Positions 28,330 to 47,270 of a DNA stretch of 64,000 nt are shown here, piece by piece. The number at the start of each line of letters is the position of its first letter. Within the stretch, counting starts at the first letter, position 1. The stretch lies in the NCBI RefSeq assembly GCF_024679095.1, contig NC_066535.1, positions 4,756,274 to 4,820,273 on the forward strand, written 5' to 3'. Below the pieces are notes generated by a model. That model was given only the letters and a program-made list of their open reading frames with translations, was not told the DNA's origin and searched no databases. A program made the position numbers and the translations under genes. The stretch comes from Eriocheir sinensis (Eukaryota; Arthropoda; Malacostraca; Decapoda; Varunidae).

Positions 28330-29172
28330 GGATATGTGTGGAGAGAGAGAGAGTTAATGAACGAGAGTAAATTTGTGAGCGAGAGAATTTATGACTGAGA
28401 AAGATTAGTGAGAAGTGAGAATATTAATGAATGTATAATAAATGAATGAATAAAGAGTGTATAAATGAGTGAGTGAGTGAGTGAGTGAATGAGCGAGAGT
28501 GAATTTGTGAGTGAGAATTTATGAATGAGAAAGATTAGTGAGGAGTGAGAATATTAATGAATGTATAATAAATAAATGAATAACGAATGTATAAGTGAGT
28601 GAACGAGTGAGTGAGTGAGTGACTGAGTGAATGAACGAGAGTAAATTTGTGAGTGAGAGAATTTATGAATGAGAAAGGTTAATGAGGTGTGAGAATATTA
28701 ATGAATGTATAATAAATGAATAAATAACTAGTGTATAAATGAGTGCGTGAGTGAGTGAGTGAGTGAATGAACGAGAGTATATTTGTGAGTGAGAAAATTC
28801 ATGAATGAGAAAGATTAGTGAGGAGTGACAATATTAATGAATGTATAATAAATGAATGAATAACGAGTGTGTGAGTGAGTGAGTGAATGAACGAGAGTGA
28901 ATTTGTGAGTGAGAGAATTTATGACTGAGAAAGATTAGTGAGGAGTGAGAATATTAATGAATGTATAATAAATGAATGAATAACGAATGTAAAAGTGAGT
29001 GAGTGAGTGAGTGAATGAACAAGAGTGAATTTGTGAGCGAGAGAATTTATGACTGAGAAAGATTAGTGAGGAGTGAGAATATAAATGAATGTATAATAAA
29101 TAAACGAATAACGAATGTATGAGTGAGTGAGTGAGTGAGTGTGAGTGGGTGAGTGAGTGAGTGAGTGAGTCC
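28330..29172. repeat. About 120-142-bp satellite with embedded (GAGT)n, 6 copies
   Basis: The landmark ATTTGTGAG begins at 28371, 28503, 28645, 28781, 28901 and 29029. Each is followed by GAGAATTTATGA.TGAGAAAG, AGAATATTAATGAATGTATA and a (GTGA)n run whose varying length explains the period differences. Confidence 0.94.
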
Positions 29173-29575
29173 AGTGAGTCCAGGTGACCGTCCATTCCTC
29201 ACCTCCTTCCTTCCTTCCTTGTGTTACCTTTCCGGCGGGTTGAGGCGATCAGGATGCGCGGCGTCGAGCGGGAACGCCTCACGTGCCGCTGTTAACTCAC
29301 GATTTGCGCACTTTATTCCTCCCTGCCTTCCTTTTCTTCTTTTCTCCCTCGATCTCTCTGTCTTTCTGTCTACCTGTTTGTCTGTTTCTCTCCCTCCTCC
29401 CTGTTGTTTATCTTTTTTGTGGTTGTTTTTCTCTGTCTGTTTGGTTGGCATTGTCTTTGTCTATATTTGTATGTCTGTTTATGTGTGTCTGTATGTCTCT
29501 GTCTATCTGTATCTTTTCTCTATCCATCTATATCTATCTATCTATCTAACTATTTGTATCTATCTAGCTACATAT
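29173..29575. other. No gene; (TATC)n-like at 29520-29575
   Basis: Mixed sequence, then TGTCTG/TATCTA tetranucleotides. Confidence 0.65.
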
Positions 29576-30475
29576 CATCTTCGTCCTCGTCTTCCTCCTC
29601 CTCCTCTTCTTCTTCCTCGTCCTCCTCCTCGTCCTTCTTCTCTTCCTCCTCCTCATGTTACTCGTCTTCCTCCTCATCCTCCTTTATAGTCTTCCTCTCT
29701 TCCTTGTCTTCCTCCTCCTTCTCTTCTTCTTCCTCGTCCTCCTCCTCATCCTTTTTCTCTTCCTCGTCTTACTCGTCTTCCTCCTCATCCTCCTTTATAA
29801 TCCTCCTCTCGTCCTCGTCTTCCTCCTCCTCCTCGTCTTCTTCCTCGTCCTCCTCCTCGTCCTTCTTCTCTTCCTCCTCCGCCTAGTCTTACTCGTCTTC
29901 CTCCTCCTCCTCCTTTGTAGTCCTCATCTCGTCCTCGTCTCCCTCCTCCTCATATTACTTGTCTTCCTCCTCATCCTCCTTCATAATATTCCTTTCGTCC
30001 TCGTCGTCTTACTCCTCCTCTTCTTCTTCCTCGTCCTCCTCCTCGTCCTTCTTCTCTTCCTCCTCCTCCTCATCTTACTCGTCTTCCTCCTCATCCTCCT
30101 TTATAGTCTTCCTCTCGTCCTCGTCTCCCTCCTCTTCCTCGTCTTCTTCCTCGTCCTCCTCCTCGTCCTTCTTCTCTTCCTCCTCCTCCTCATCTTACTC
30201 GTCTTCCTCCTCATCCTCCTTTATAGTCTTCCTCTCGTCCTCGTCTCCCTCCTCTTCCTCGTCTTCTTCCTCGTCCTCCTCCTCGTCCTTCTTCTCTTCC
30301 TCCTCCTCATCTTACTCGTCTTCCTCCTCTTCATCTTTTATAGCCCTCCTCTCGTCCTCGTCTTCCTCCTCCTCTTTTATAGCCCTCCTCTCGTCCTCGT
30401 CTTCCTCTTCCTCCTCTTTTATAGCCCTCCTCTTCCTCGTCCTCGTCTCCCTCCTCTTCCTCGTCCTCCTCGTCC
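29576..30475. repeat. TCC/TCG-rich higher-order array with 120-bp unit
   Basis: 30061-30180 and 30181-30300 are the same 120-bp unit with no difference that I can see. Related copies run from 29600 to 30420, each containing TTATAGTCTTCCTCTCGTCC or TTTATAGCCCTCCTC. The three plus frames are Ser-rich, Leu-rich or Pro/Arg-rich and nearly stop-free, giving frames of 160-352 codons that I do not call genes. Confidence 0.94.
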
Positions 30476-31732
30476 CCCTGCCGCTGTCACCTCCTGTCCG
30501 CCGCGAGAGCCTTTAGAAGGGAGAGATATGGCGGCCAGCCCTCCTTTGTGTGTGTGTTCTTTCCCCTCTCCCTCCTTTCTTCCCTCCTTTCTTTCCCTGT
30601 GTATGTCTTTTTTCTGTTTCTGGGTATGTCTTTTCTTTCTCCAGTGTCGGTTTTCAAGTGATTTTTTTTTCATTTACTTGTGTTCTCTTTTCTTTGGGAT
30701 TTATTTATTTTAGTTTTTCATATCTTCTTTTTTTTCAGTGTCATTTAGTCATGTTCCCTTTTGTTTCGTTTTCTTTTATTTCTTTTTTTTAGTTATGTTC
30801 TCTTTTCTTAGTTTTCTTTGTGTTTTGTTTTGTTTTCTTGCCTTTTCTTTCTTTTTGGTGTTTGTTTTATATATATATTTTTTTCATTTAGTTACGTTCT
30901 TTTATCTTGGTTCCTAATTTTTTTCATTTTATTAGTTTTTTCTTCTTCAGTGTCGGTTTTTAAGGATTTTTTTATTTAGTTATGGCCGTTATTTTAGAGT
31001 TTTTACATTTTTTTTCTCATTTCTCTGTAGTCACGTGTGAATGTGTGGCGTGTACGTATATCTATGTATGTGGGTATGTGTGTATGAGTGTATTATGTAT
31101 GAACTTGTATCACTCACGTCCATGCTACCTCCCCGCGTATGAAATAGCTCAACTCATGGACTACTGAGCTTTTCATACCGGGGCTGTGTGAATATAATTA
31201 GTGAGCAGTCTAATATTTGTAACCATGTCTTGTGTCACCTGAGCTTACCCTATTGTCACCTCTCCCTCACCTTCGTATTCTAATCCTGACTTACCTGCCA
31301 CACAGATTCCTGCCTACTTCATAACCTGGACACCATTACAAAACGAAGCGTGCCAATATGCCTGCTCGCCTGTCTGTCTTTCTGTACCTTTGTCTATCTA
31401 TCAGTCTCTTTATCAATCTGTCCATCTACCTGTTTGCCTGCTGGTCAATCTTTTTTGTCTGTTTTTTTTTGTTTTGTTTTTTTACCTAATCTGTTTATCT
31501 GCATCTGTCTTTCCATCTACCTATCAGTCTGTCTATGTTTGTCTATCGGTCTATCTACCTTTCTGCTTGTATGTCCTTCTTTCTGTCTGTATGTCTGTTC
31601 ATCTGTCCGTCTGCCAGGTAATGTGTGTAGTACGTATGTGTATGCATGTATTTTTTTTTTCTTTATTAAATTATTTACTGCCTTGTAAAATCTGACTTGG
31701 CCTCTCTTACCGCCTTTTTAGTTACTTATATG
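30476..31732. other. No gene; T-rich sequence and degenerate CTGTCTATCTAC phrases
   Basis: 30540-30990 is T-rich. 31360-31620 is CTGTCTGTCTATC-type DNA that foreshadows the next array. Confidence 0.7.
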
Positions 31733-32612
31733 CATGTCTGCCTGTCTACTTGTTTGCCTGTCTACTTGTTTGCCTGTCTACTTGTTTACCTGTCTGCCCG
31801 TCTACTTGTTTACCTGTCTGCCTGTCTACTTGTTTGCCGGTCTACTTGTTTGCCTGTCTGCCCGTCTACTTGTTTACCTGTCTGCCCGTCTACTTGTTTA
31901 CCTGTCTGCCTGTCTACTTGTTTGCCGGTCTACTTGTTTGCCTGTCTGCCCGTCTACTTGTTTACCTGTCTGCCCGTCTACTTGTTTACCTGTCTGCCCG
32001 TCTACTTGTTTACCTGTCTGCCTGTCTACTTGTTTACCTGTCTGCCCGTCTACTTGTTTACCTGTCTGCCCGTCTACTTGTTTACCTGTCTGCCCGTCTA
32101 CTTGTTTACCTGTCTGCCTGTCTACTTGTTTACCTGTCTGCCCGTCTACTTGTTTACCTGTCTGCCCGTCTACTTGTTTACCTGTCTGCCCGTCTACTTG
32201 TTTGCCTGTCTGCCTGTCTACTTGTTTGCCTGTCTGCCTGTCTACTTGTTTGCCTGTCTGCCTGTCTACTTGTTTGCCGGTCTACTTGTTTGCCTGTCTG
32301 CCTGTCTACTTCTTTGCCTGTCTGCCCGTCTACTTGTTTGCCTGTCTGCCTGTCTACTTGTTTGCCTGTCTGCCTGTCTACTTTTTTACCTGTCTGCCCG
32401 TCTACTTGTTTGCCTGTCTGCCTGTCTACTTGTTTGCCTGTCTGCCTGTCTACTTGTTTACCTGTCTGCCCGTCTACTTGTTTACCTGTCTGCCCGTCTA
32501 CTTGTTTACCTGTCTGCCCGTCTACTTGTTTGCCTGTCTGCCCGTCTACTTGTTTACCTGTCTACCTGTCTGCTTGTTTGCCTGTCTGCCTGTCTACTTG
32601 TTTGTTTGTGCC
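31733..32612. repeat. 24-bp (and 16-bp) minisatellite, about 36 units
   Basis: The unit is CTGCC(C/T)GTCTACTTGTTT(A/G)CCTGT (24 bp), with some 16-bp forms missing the CTGCCTGT octamer. All three plus frames remain open (294-406 codons) and read as CLPVYLFT, ACLLVYLS and STCLPVCP octapeptides. Not called as a gene. Confidence 0.96.
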
Positions 32613-33712
32613 TGGTGACTTATCTACTTCCTGTTGCTCTGTCTTTTGGTCAGTTCGTTAGCCAGTGTTCGCCTTTTTGTTTACTTGATTCTTTACTTGG
32701 TTACCTTTCGTTTTGTTTATGTGTATCTGTCCGGATGTTTGCAGCTCTCTCTTTCCTCCTCTCACGCACTCGTTCTCCTTTTCTCGCGCTCTCTTTCTCT
32801 CTCTCTCCTCCTCTCTTTCTCTCTCTCCCCTTCTCTCTTTCTCTCTCTCAGGGGTATTGGCCGAGAAGAGTGAGCGCACAATCTGACAACAATCGGCGGG
32901 AGGGAACCAAACATTGAAAGAAAACGAGAGAAAACGACTCGGAACACACACCCACGGAGACCAAGATACCCTCCTTCTCCTCTGCTTCCCCTGCCGCCTC
33001 CTTTCCCTGCCGCCTCCTCCTCCTCCTCCTTCCCCTGCCTCCTCCTCCTCCTTCCCCTGCCTCTTCCTCCTCCTCCTCCTCCTTCCCCTGCCGCCTCCTT
33101 CCCCTGCCTCCTCCTCCTCCTCCTCTTCCTCTTCTTCTACTTCGTTCTCCTATTTCTCAACTCCAACCTCCTCCTCCTCAAATTTCTCTTCCTGCTCCTC
33201 TTCTTCTTCATCATTATCATTATTCTCTTCTTGTCCACGTCTTCCTCATACTCTTCCTCCTGCGAAATTCCTCCTACTTATTTTATTTCTCTTCTTTGTT
33301 CTCATCACCTTCAGCCTCATCATCATCCTCTTTCCTTCCTCCTCGGTCTCACTATCCTCCCGTTTCTCGTCTACCTCTTCCTTCTCCAGCTTCTGCTACG
33401 TACTTCTCTTCTTTCCCTTCTTCTTCCTCCTAATCATCATCTCATCTCGACCTTCTTATTATCTTTCTTCTCTTCATCCACGTACTCTTCATTATCATCT
33501 CCTTCTCTTCCTCTTCTTTCTTCACTCCTCAGTACCATTCTCTCAACCTCTCCTTCCTCTTCCTACTCCCCTCCCCCTCCCCCTACTTTTTCCCCTCATC
33601 CTCTTCATAACCAACATCCTCCCCCCTTAACCTCCTCCTCTTCCTCCTCCTCCTCCTCTGTCGGCACCTCCTGCAGCAGCGTCCACTAATGTCGCCTCTC
33701 CATCTTCCGCAG
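32613..33712. other. No gene; (TC)- and (TCC)-rich
   Basis: CTCTCTTT at 32740-32850, then TCC triplets with CTTCCCCTGCC blocks at 32970-33130 and again to 33660. The frames are compositional. Confidence 0.75.
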
Positions 33713-33784
33713 AGACAAGCCATGCTGGTGTGGCAACTCGAGGAGGAACTGCGGCAACATAAAGCCCGCTGCCCCAGTCTGGAG
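33713..33784 (+). CDS. brp: brp candidate exon A5': first half of a split duplicate of the QAMLVxQLE coiled-coil block
   Basis: After a pyrimidine-rich acceptor (ctccatcttccgcag) the frame reads RQAMLVWQLEEELRQHKARC, then PSLE, 24 codons, phase 0 in and out. A GAG|GTGCGC donor follows. It is clearly homologous to the exon at 38996 (KQAMLVRQLEDELRHQKTRG), and to the same region of fly Brp as remembered, but similarity stops at the GAG|GTG point. Beyond it the frame turns into proline-rich intron-like sequence, so I place the exon end there. It joins in frame to either 38996 or 40765; only the 40765 junction restores a continuous Brp-like block. The donor is weaker than that of its neighbours, and R-to-W and G-to-C substitutions are present. 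It could instead be a decaying duplicate exon. Confidence 0.68.
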
Positions 33785-33841
33785 GTGCGCTGCCCGCCTC
33801 CTTCCCCGACCCCTTCACCCCCGCGCACTCCCCCTCTGGCT

Positions 33842-34684
33842 TCACTCACTCACTCACTCACTCACTCCCCGCCTTGCCCAGCTCTCGGTCTCGTGTCCCC
33901 TAACCTCAAGATTTTACCCTGACCCTACTCACTCACTCACTCACTCACCCGTTTTCTTTTCTTTCTTCCCGTTTTCTCTTACTTCTTAGAGCCGATTTCA
34001 CAGTCCTCAGTGTCTTCGTAACAGCCCGAACCAAACTATAGAATCCCATACAATCCAAAATGGTGAGGTCTTCGATGCCACACTAAATACACAAGACTTT
34101 TCCTGTATAGTTTCATCAAATTTGTGAACTTAAATATAAACACCAAACACTATATAAGGAAATTTCGAAGGCTCTGGTATTGGTTTGGGAGCTTACTAAC
34201 CCGTCATGGGGAACTGTGAAACTGGCCCTTAGTCTCGTCTCACTAGTCTTTCACTTCGAAGGCTCCTAACCCTCGAATTCTTACTCACTTACGTATTGGT
34301 TGTCCCTAGTTGTTGTTTTTCTCCACTCTCGTCCTAAGTCACTCACTGCTTGTTCGTGTATAATTTTCTTAACACCTGACTCACTCACTCACTCACTCAC
34401 CTGTTTTCTTTTCAGTCCGTGTTTTTTCGCCGTCTCAATCGTTTCGTTTCGCTCTTCGTTTGTTTTGTATACCCTAAACATCTACTCGCAACACACACTC
34501 ACTCACTCACTCACTCACTCACTCACTCACTCACTATCTCTCTCTCGTCCACCCCTTTCTTATCTTTCTCACTTATTTCAGCTCACTTTTCATTTCACTT
34601 AGATATTTTTTTTCCTTTACTCCCTCCCACCCTTCCTTTCTAACCCTTCCTCCCTCCCTCCCTCACTCACTCACTCACTCATTC
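33842..34684. repeat. Cluster of five short (CTCA)n arrays
   Basis: CACTCACTCACT runs at 33842-33866, 33927-33948, 34377-34401, 34496-34535 and 34664-34684, just after exon 33713. The DNA between them holds no gene that I can see. Confidence 0.93.
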
Positions 34685-36214
<1,530 letters not shown>

Positions 36215-36443
36215 ATTTTTATCTAAAATATTTTAGCTTCACTTCCTGGATATTTATTTTACACGAATTGCGTTTCATCCATTGTTTTTCCGTGTTCTCT
36301 TCCGTTTCGTTTTATATATATTTTTTACATTTTTTTTGTTTTGTTTTTTTAATTTTCTCTATCGTTCTCCCTTTTTTCCTTCCTTTCTGTCTTCCCGTCT
36401 CTCTCTCCTTCCTACTTTCTTCCTGCCTTTCTTCTGTTTTGTT

Positions 36444-36444
<1 letters not shown>

Positions 36445-36487
<43 letters not shown>

Positions 36488-36488
36488 G
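36445..36488. repeat. (TTG)n microsatellite
   Basis: About 14 TTG units. Confidence 0.95.
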
Positions 36489-36809
36489 CTATTGTTGTAT
36501 TTTATCGTACGTTTGTTTTGTTTTAGCTATACTGTGTTTTTTTTTCTTTGTTAATCTTTTGTCTACTTCTTCATTTCTGTCAAGTACTTAGTTCCAAGGT
36601 TTGTTAGAATTCGTTTTTTTTCTCTCTCCTCTGTTTTTCTTTCTCTTTTGTTTCTTTGTTCTCTTCTCTGTTTTTCTTTCTCTCTTTTGTTTCTTTGTTC
36701 TCTTTGTTTCTTTTTCACGTACCCAACATTTTTTCCTTCAATTTTTTCCACGCCCAAACTTTTTTTTAAATATGCCTCGGAGTGTTTTAGAAAGTTTGCA
36801 GATTGTGTA

Positions 36810-38995
<2,186 letters not shown>

Positions 38996-39148
38996 AAACA
39001 AGCCATGCTGGTGCGACAACTGGAGGACGAGCTGCGGCACCAGAAGACGCGGGGACTAAGCGTCGAGGTGCAGAGTCAGCTGGAGAACCTGTCCACGGAG
39101 AACGACCACCTGACGCGCGAGGTAGCCATCTTGAGGGAGACAATCAAG
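38996..39148 (+). CDS. brp: brp exon B: intact QAMLVRQLEDELR coiled-coil exon
   Basis: The acceptor tctccgtctttgcag is followed by 51 codons, phase 0 to phase 0, ending ATC AAG|GTAAGC, a strong donor. The peptide begins KQAMLVRQLEDELRHQKTRG and ends STENDHLTREVAILRETIK. The equivalent fly Brp segment, from memory, runs KQAMLVRQLEEEL to AENDHLQREISILRETVK, so this is the best-conserved version of the block. It forms part of the N-terminal parallel coiled coil. It splices in frame to 50931 (RETIK|ELELRIE), matching the family continuity. The intron downstream is about 11.8 kb if 40765 and 42263 are skipped. GC content of the exon is far above that of the flanking DNA. Confidence 0.93.
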
Positions 39149-40764
39149 GTAAGCACAGCACCTCCACCCTGCCCTTGTATTGACCTAGAGGTAGATGATG
39201 CCCCCCCCGACACCCCGTATTTCCCACACCCTCCCTTCCTCCCTTACTCCATTCCTTCCTTTAGGCCCATGTTTGTGGCTGTCCTTGACCTCTTTTGGTT
39301 CCTTCACTCCGCCCCCACATCCAAGAATGTCCCTCTGTGCCCTGATTCATGTGGGTCAGGGCGCCAGTCACCTGTTCACGTGTACGGCGTGGATGCCTGA
39401 GGGTGGCGAACTACTAACTGCCAAGCCTTGTTGTTGAAGTTGTGTGTCCCTCTTGTTGATTCCCTTAAAGAATGTAGAGTTGATATCCAGTCTCACAGTT
39501 ATCATTTTTGTGTGTGTTTTTCAGTGTTCATGGTCTAATGGTAAATCTGTAGTTATGTTACTTCGATTTATTTTACTCACATTCTTTCATTATGTTTTTT
39601 TCCCTCAATCACCGTTTTGTTGAGTGTTTGCAAAGAAGCATGGACATTGAATTACCAAGATTGCAAAGTTGGCCAAGCAATATTTTGGCTTGAGGACGAT
39701 GGTGGACGAGGCAGCTGGAGGAGGATGTAGGACGGTGAGCAGGCTGGAGGTGGTGGTGGTGGTGGTGTGATGTGATGGTGTGAGGATTATAACAGTGGTA
39801 GAGATGGTGAGGGTGTGCTAGTGGCTGTGTTGTTTTTGGTGGTAGTAGTGATAGTGGTTGTGTCATAGCTGAGATAGTGTTCATATGTCAAGAACGGATC
39901 ACTTCTCAACAAAGGCCAAGGGTTTAAAGGAAGGAGCTCAGTCTAAATCACTGAGGATACAGTGAAGTCCTGGGGATGGGAGGTGCTGATGGCCGCTCTT
40001 AAAGTAACAGTGCTGTGAAGGAGGCTGTGGGAAGGAGGACGCACACAGGTGAAGGGGTCTAGGAGAGGTCGAAGGGCTCAGTAATGGTGTGAGGGAGTCC
40101 ACGTCCACCAATATATATGTAGAAGTGGCCGAGCAAGGCAGGTCCGGCCATGGCAACGCGTTTGGTGTTACAATATTGGTCATGGCGGAGGCTGAGTCTC
40201 ATAGTGAGAGAAAATGGTCGTTTTGGTCCGTTCTCTGTCGTGGCGGGGTCGCAGCTCCCCCCCGAAGAGCCAGGTGAGTGGTGTGACACATGCCACCTCT
40301 GAAATAATTTGATAAGGTTAATGGTTATGTTTTCTTGTCACAGTTATTCTTTTAATTTTCCGTTTTGATTTGATTGTTTTTTTTCTCATCAGGCCAAATT
40401 TTATTTCCTCACAGTTCTGTTTTCAGTCAAAAGACATGTTAAGGGCGGAGGCGCCGCCTTGGCTGCGAACCTGAGGGAACACTGAAGATATTAAGAAAAA
40501 AAACTTATAATTAAATAGTTTGGGCTTTGTCACGTCACATTTGGCTATCATTCATTACCTCTCACTGAAACACACGGGGAAGCAACGGGATAAAAACAAA
40601 GCGTTCAAGGGAGCGGGTAACAACCCTCCCCCACGATGCCCCCGGGACTCAACGATCCCCTCAGAGTTCTCAGCCGAGGTGGCGACGCGGCCACGTAGCT
40701 TTAGTGGCGGCCGCTTGCGATATCCCTGCCTGGCCTCAAAGTCTGCCATACTGGGTTGTTGTAG
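39149..40764. other. Intron between exons 38996 and 40765
   Basis: Unique sequence with a GGTGGT tract at about 39747-39770. A short stretch at 40255-40273 between AG and GTGAGT is 19 nt long and breaks the phase, so it is not called. Confidence 0.6.
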
Positions 40765-40881
40765 CAAATGGAGAGGCGCTGTGCTAAAGAGGCCATGGGG
40801 CAGCAGGGGGCCCACGACTCCCTGGTCACGGAAAACGATCGCTTAAACCGCGAAGTCTGCCTGCTGAGGGAGGCGAGCAAG
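40765..40881 (+). CDS. brp: brp alternative exon A3': second half of the split duplicate of the coiled-coil block
   Basis: The acceptor gggttgttgtag is followed by 39 codons, phase 0 to phase 0, ending AGC AAG|GTACGC. The peptide begins QMERRCAKEAMGQQGAHDSL and ends VTENDRLNREVCLLREASK. The second half is a diverged copy of STENDHLTREVAILRETIK, the end of the 38996 exon. The first part, QMER.., resembles the family sequence between PSLE and TEND (fly LEMQQQMEAIYAEND, from memory). Joined behind the 33713 exon it would rebuild the whole block (63 codons against 51). Joined behind 38996 it would repeat the last heptads. Mutually exclusive use with 38996 is therefore inferred, not proved. The polypyrimidine tract is short, which suits regulated inclusion. 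Confidence 0.78.
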
Positions 40882-42262
40882 GTACGCTGCTTCCTAGGAG
40901 ATCGTAACTTACCTACTTAGTGCGTGTCTGTGTGTTTCCTAGACTAGCTGTTTGGTTGCTTTCCATTCCCCTCCCTTCTTAGTGTGGCTCGTAACGAGGT
41001 CGGTAATAGTCTGGTCCCCTTACGTGCCCTCCACCTCCCCTCCCCAAGTTGCGCCCGGTAGCCCCCTTGACATTGGGAGCAACTCACTCCAGTAGATGTG
41101 AAGGAGCAGGAGAGACTATAGTTGTATGTATATAACCATGACGTAATGTAGATTGTAGGTGAAGGATTGATGCTGCTGATTAGTTAAGGAAAATACTCAA
41201 TATCTGCCTTTTTTAATTAATCTCTTTCTCTCTCTCCCTCTCTGTTTCTCTCTCACAATGTAACAAGTAACGTACAACCGAGTCTTATTTTTCCAAGTAA
41301 ATGGAAACATCTTGTTATTCGTGTATCTCCCAAGTAATTTATCGCGTTCTTTACCTCTTCGTCATGCTGTGTGTTTGTGTATCATTTGAATAATGAGACA
41401 CTTTCTTTTCTTCGATCCTGCTGCCTACACCTTCACCGTGACAGCGACCTCCGTTGATGAGAGGAAGAGCTAGCGAACGAGCTTGTATTGGTTGGCCTCC
41501 CATCGTATACCACTTCAGCGAGCGGTTCGTGGTTGTTACGCCCCTCGAGATGTGTGTTTTATTTAGGTCTTGACGCCCCCGTGCCACCCAGCCGATCAGT
41601 AGGGATGCGCCGGCCACTGTGTGGGAGTCTGGTCATCGAAATTTGCTGTCAATAAAAAAAGAAAAAGAAAAACATTGAAATATAAAGTATGTGAAAGAAT
41701 TAGATGGAAAAAGACATACACCCACGAAAAGAATGTTCATTTTTTACAGGTTTTTCGTTTTCTCATCAACACATGTCCAGTTTTTCTTTTTGTTTAGTTG
41801 TTGAGTTTGTTTTTGTGTGCGTGTGGCTGCCCTGCACACTCCACCAGCTTGTGTCACCACTCCTGTCTCTCGGGGCCTCCTGCTGCCTCACTGCTTCGTC
41901 ACTACCACTTCCTTGCTCAGACTTGGCACGTCACAGCCGAGAACCAAAGACTAATGATCACACTAACAAACTAAATGATGGCAATTAAAAAGTCTGTCTA
42001 AATAATTTTTTTGCTTCATTTTGCTCTGATTGATAGGTTTTGCATTTTTGTGACTGATCCTTTACTAACGTCACTGGACTTAATGAACTAGTCAAGCCAC
42101 TTGAAGCCATTTCCATTACCTGGCTGTTTCCATGAACCCTAACCTTTCACCCAAGTTGTAAGGGATTACATCCAAGATTTGAGATTTTTCAGTCATTCCA
42201 TTTTGGGACGCATGTCTATGGAACACTACTAATGACATGTTTCACTTCTGCTTGTGTTGCAG
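40882..42262. other. Intron between exon 40765 and microexon candidate 42263
   Basis: Unique sequence. A C/G-richer part at 41400-41640 is not recognised. Confidence 0.55.
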
Positions 42263-42295
42263 GAGTTATGGGCACAGAGATATCGCGTGGCCCTG
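42263..42295 (+). CDS. brp: brp candidate 33-nt microexon (ELWAQRYRVAL)
   Basis: A strong acceptor (cacttctgcttgtgttgcag) and a good donor (CTG|GTAAGC) bracket exactly 11 open codons, phase 0 to phase 0, coding ELWAQRYRVAL. It sits between the RETIK/REASK exons and the ELELRIE exon and would splice in frame between them. The peptide faintly recalls the WKEQYRVVQ stretch of vertebrate ERC, although that stretch lies before, not after, the QAMLV-like region, so the resemblance may be chance. Neural genes often carry such microexons. Alternatively it is a decoy splice pair in a long intron. Confidence 0.42.
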
Positions 42296-43547
<1,252 letters not shown>

Positions 43548-44295
43548 GCACGCACGTTATTTTAATTTTCGAACACAAAAATAAGCAGATTCACAGTCAA
43601 TCATTTTATAGTTTCAGTTCATTTTTCATTTATTCAATCATTCATATTTATTTCATTTTGGAGTCATCATTCGTCTGGGTTTTTTTCATTCTTTTTATTT
43701 ATCTTTCATTCCGGAGTATCAATGCATTATTTTGTTGCTGCATTTTACATTTGTCACTCATTAGTTAGCGGTATTCATCTATATTGCATTTTGGAGTAAT
43801 CATACATCGATTATTATTCCTTTGTTTTATTCATCTTTCATGTTTTATTTATTTATTTTTTTTTGTTATTTTATTATTATTATTCTTTATTTATTCATTT
43901 ATTTATTTTATTTATTTATTTTTTTATTTTTTTGCGGCATTCAATCCTATATTTTTTTTGCCCTATCCCGATGCTTCTCCCTCCCTTTGTTAGTCCGCCG
44001 GCCTGTCAGCCACTCCCGTGTTCCCCTGACCCGCCTTTTTCTGTGCCTCTAGACGACGGAGTGAAGGTGTGCTGCACTCACCGTAGTGACGTAGTAGATG
44101 CTTGTGTTACATTCGTTGTGTTTCACATGTACCACTTCGCCTCTCCAAAACTGTCTTCGCCCTCATCCCTTATTTCCTTCTGTATAACTTTTTTTTTCTA
44201 TGTCGTTTCGTTTTTGTATTATTCCTCTTGTGTGTTGTCACTTGATACCTAAAAGAAGTAAGAGGCAGAAATCCACTCTTAAAATAAATAGATAA

Positions 44296-44299
<4 letters not shown>

Positions 44300-44371
<72 letters not shown>
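44300..44371. repeat. (TA)n microsatellite followed by TTTA units and poly-T
   Basis: About 36 TA units, then TTTATTTATTTA and T14. This adjoins the 3' end of the minus-strand LINE. Confidence 0.97.
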
Positions 44372-44375
<4 letters not shown>

Positions 44376-44387
44376 TTATTTATTTAT

Positions 44388-45434
<1,047 letters not shown>

Positions 45435-45436
45435 TA

Positions 45437-47269
<1,833 letters not shown>

Positions 47270-47270
<1 letters not shown>

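Noticed and set aside
29165..30713. Ser-rich and Leu-rich frames of 160-352 codons
   Set aside because: They are compositional frames of the TCC/TCG array, with overlapping frames equally open.
31697..32917. Three overlapping frames of 294-406 codons with CLPVYLF repeats
   Set aside because: All three sense frames of one 24-bp minisatellite are open, which is not coding behaviour.
40255..40273. 19-nt AG..GTGAGT stretch
   Set aside because: The length would break the reading frame between phase-0 brp exons.
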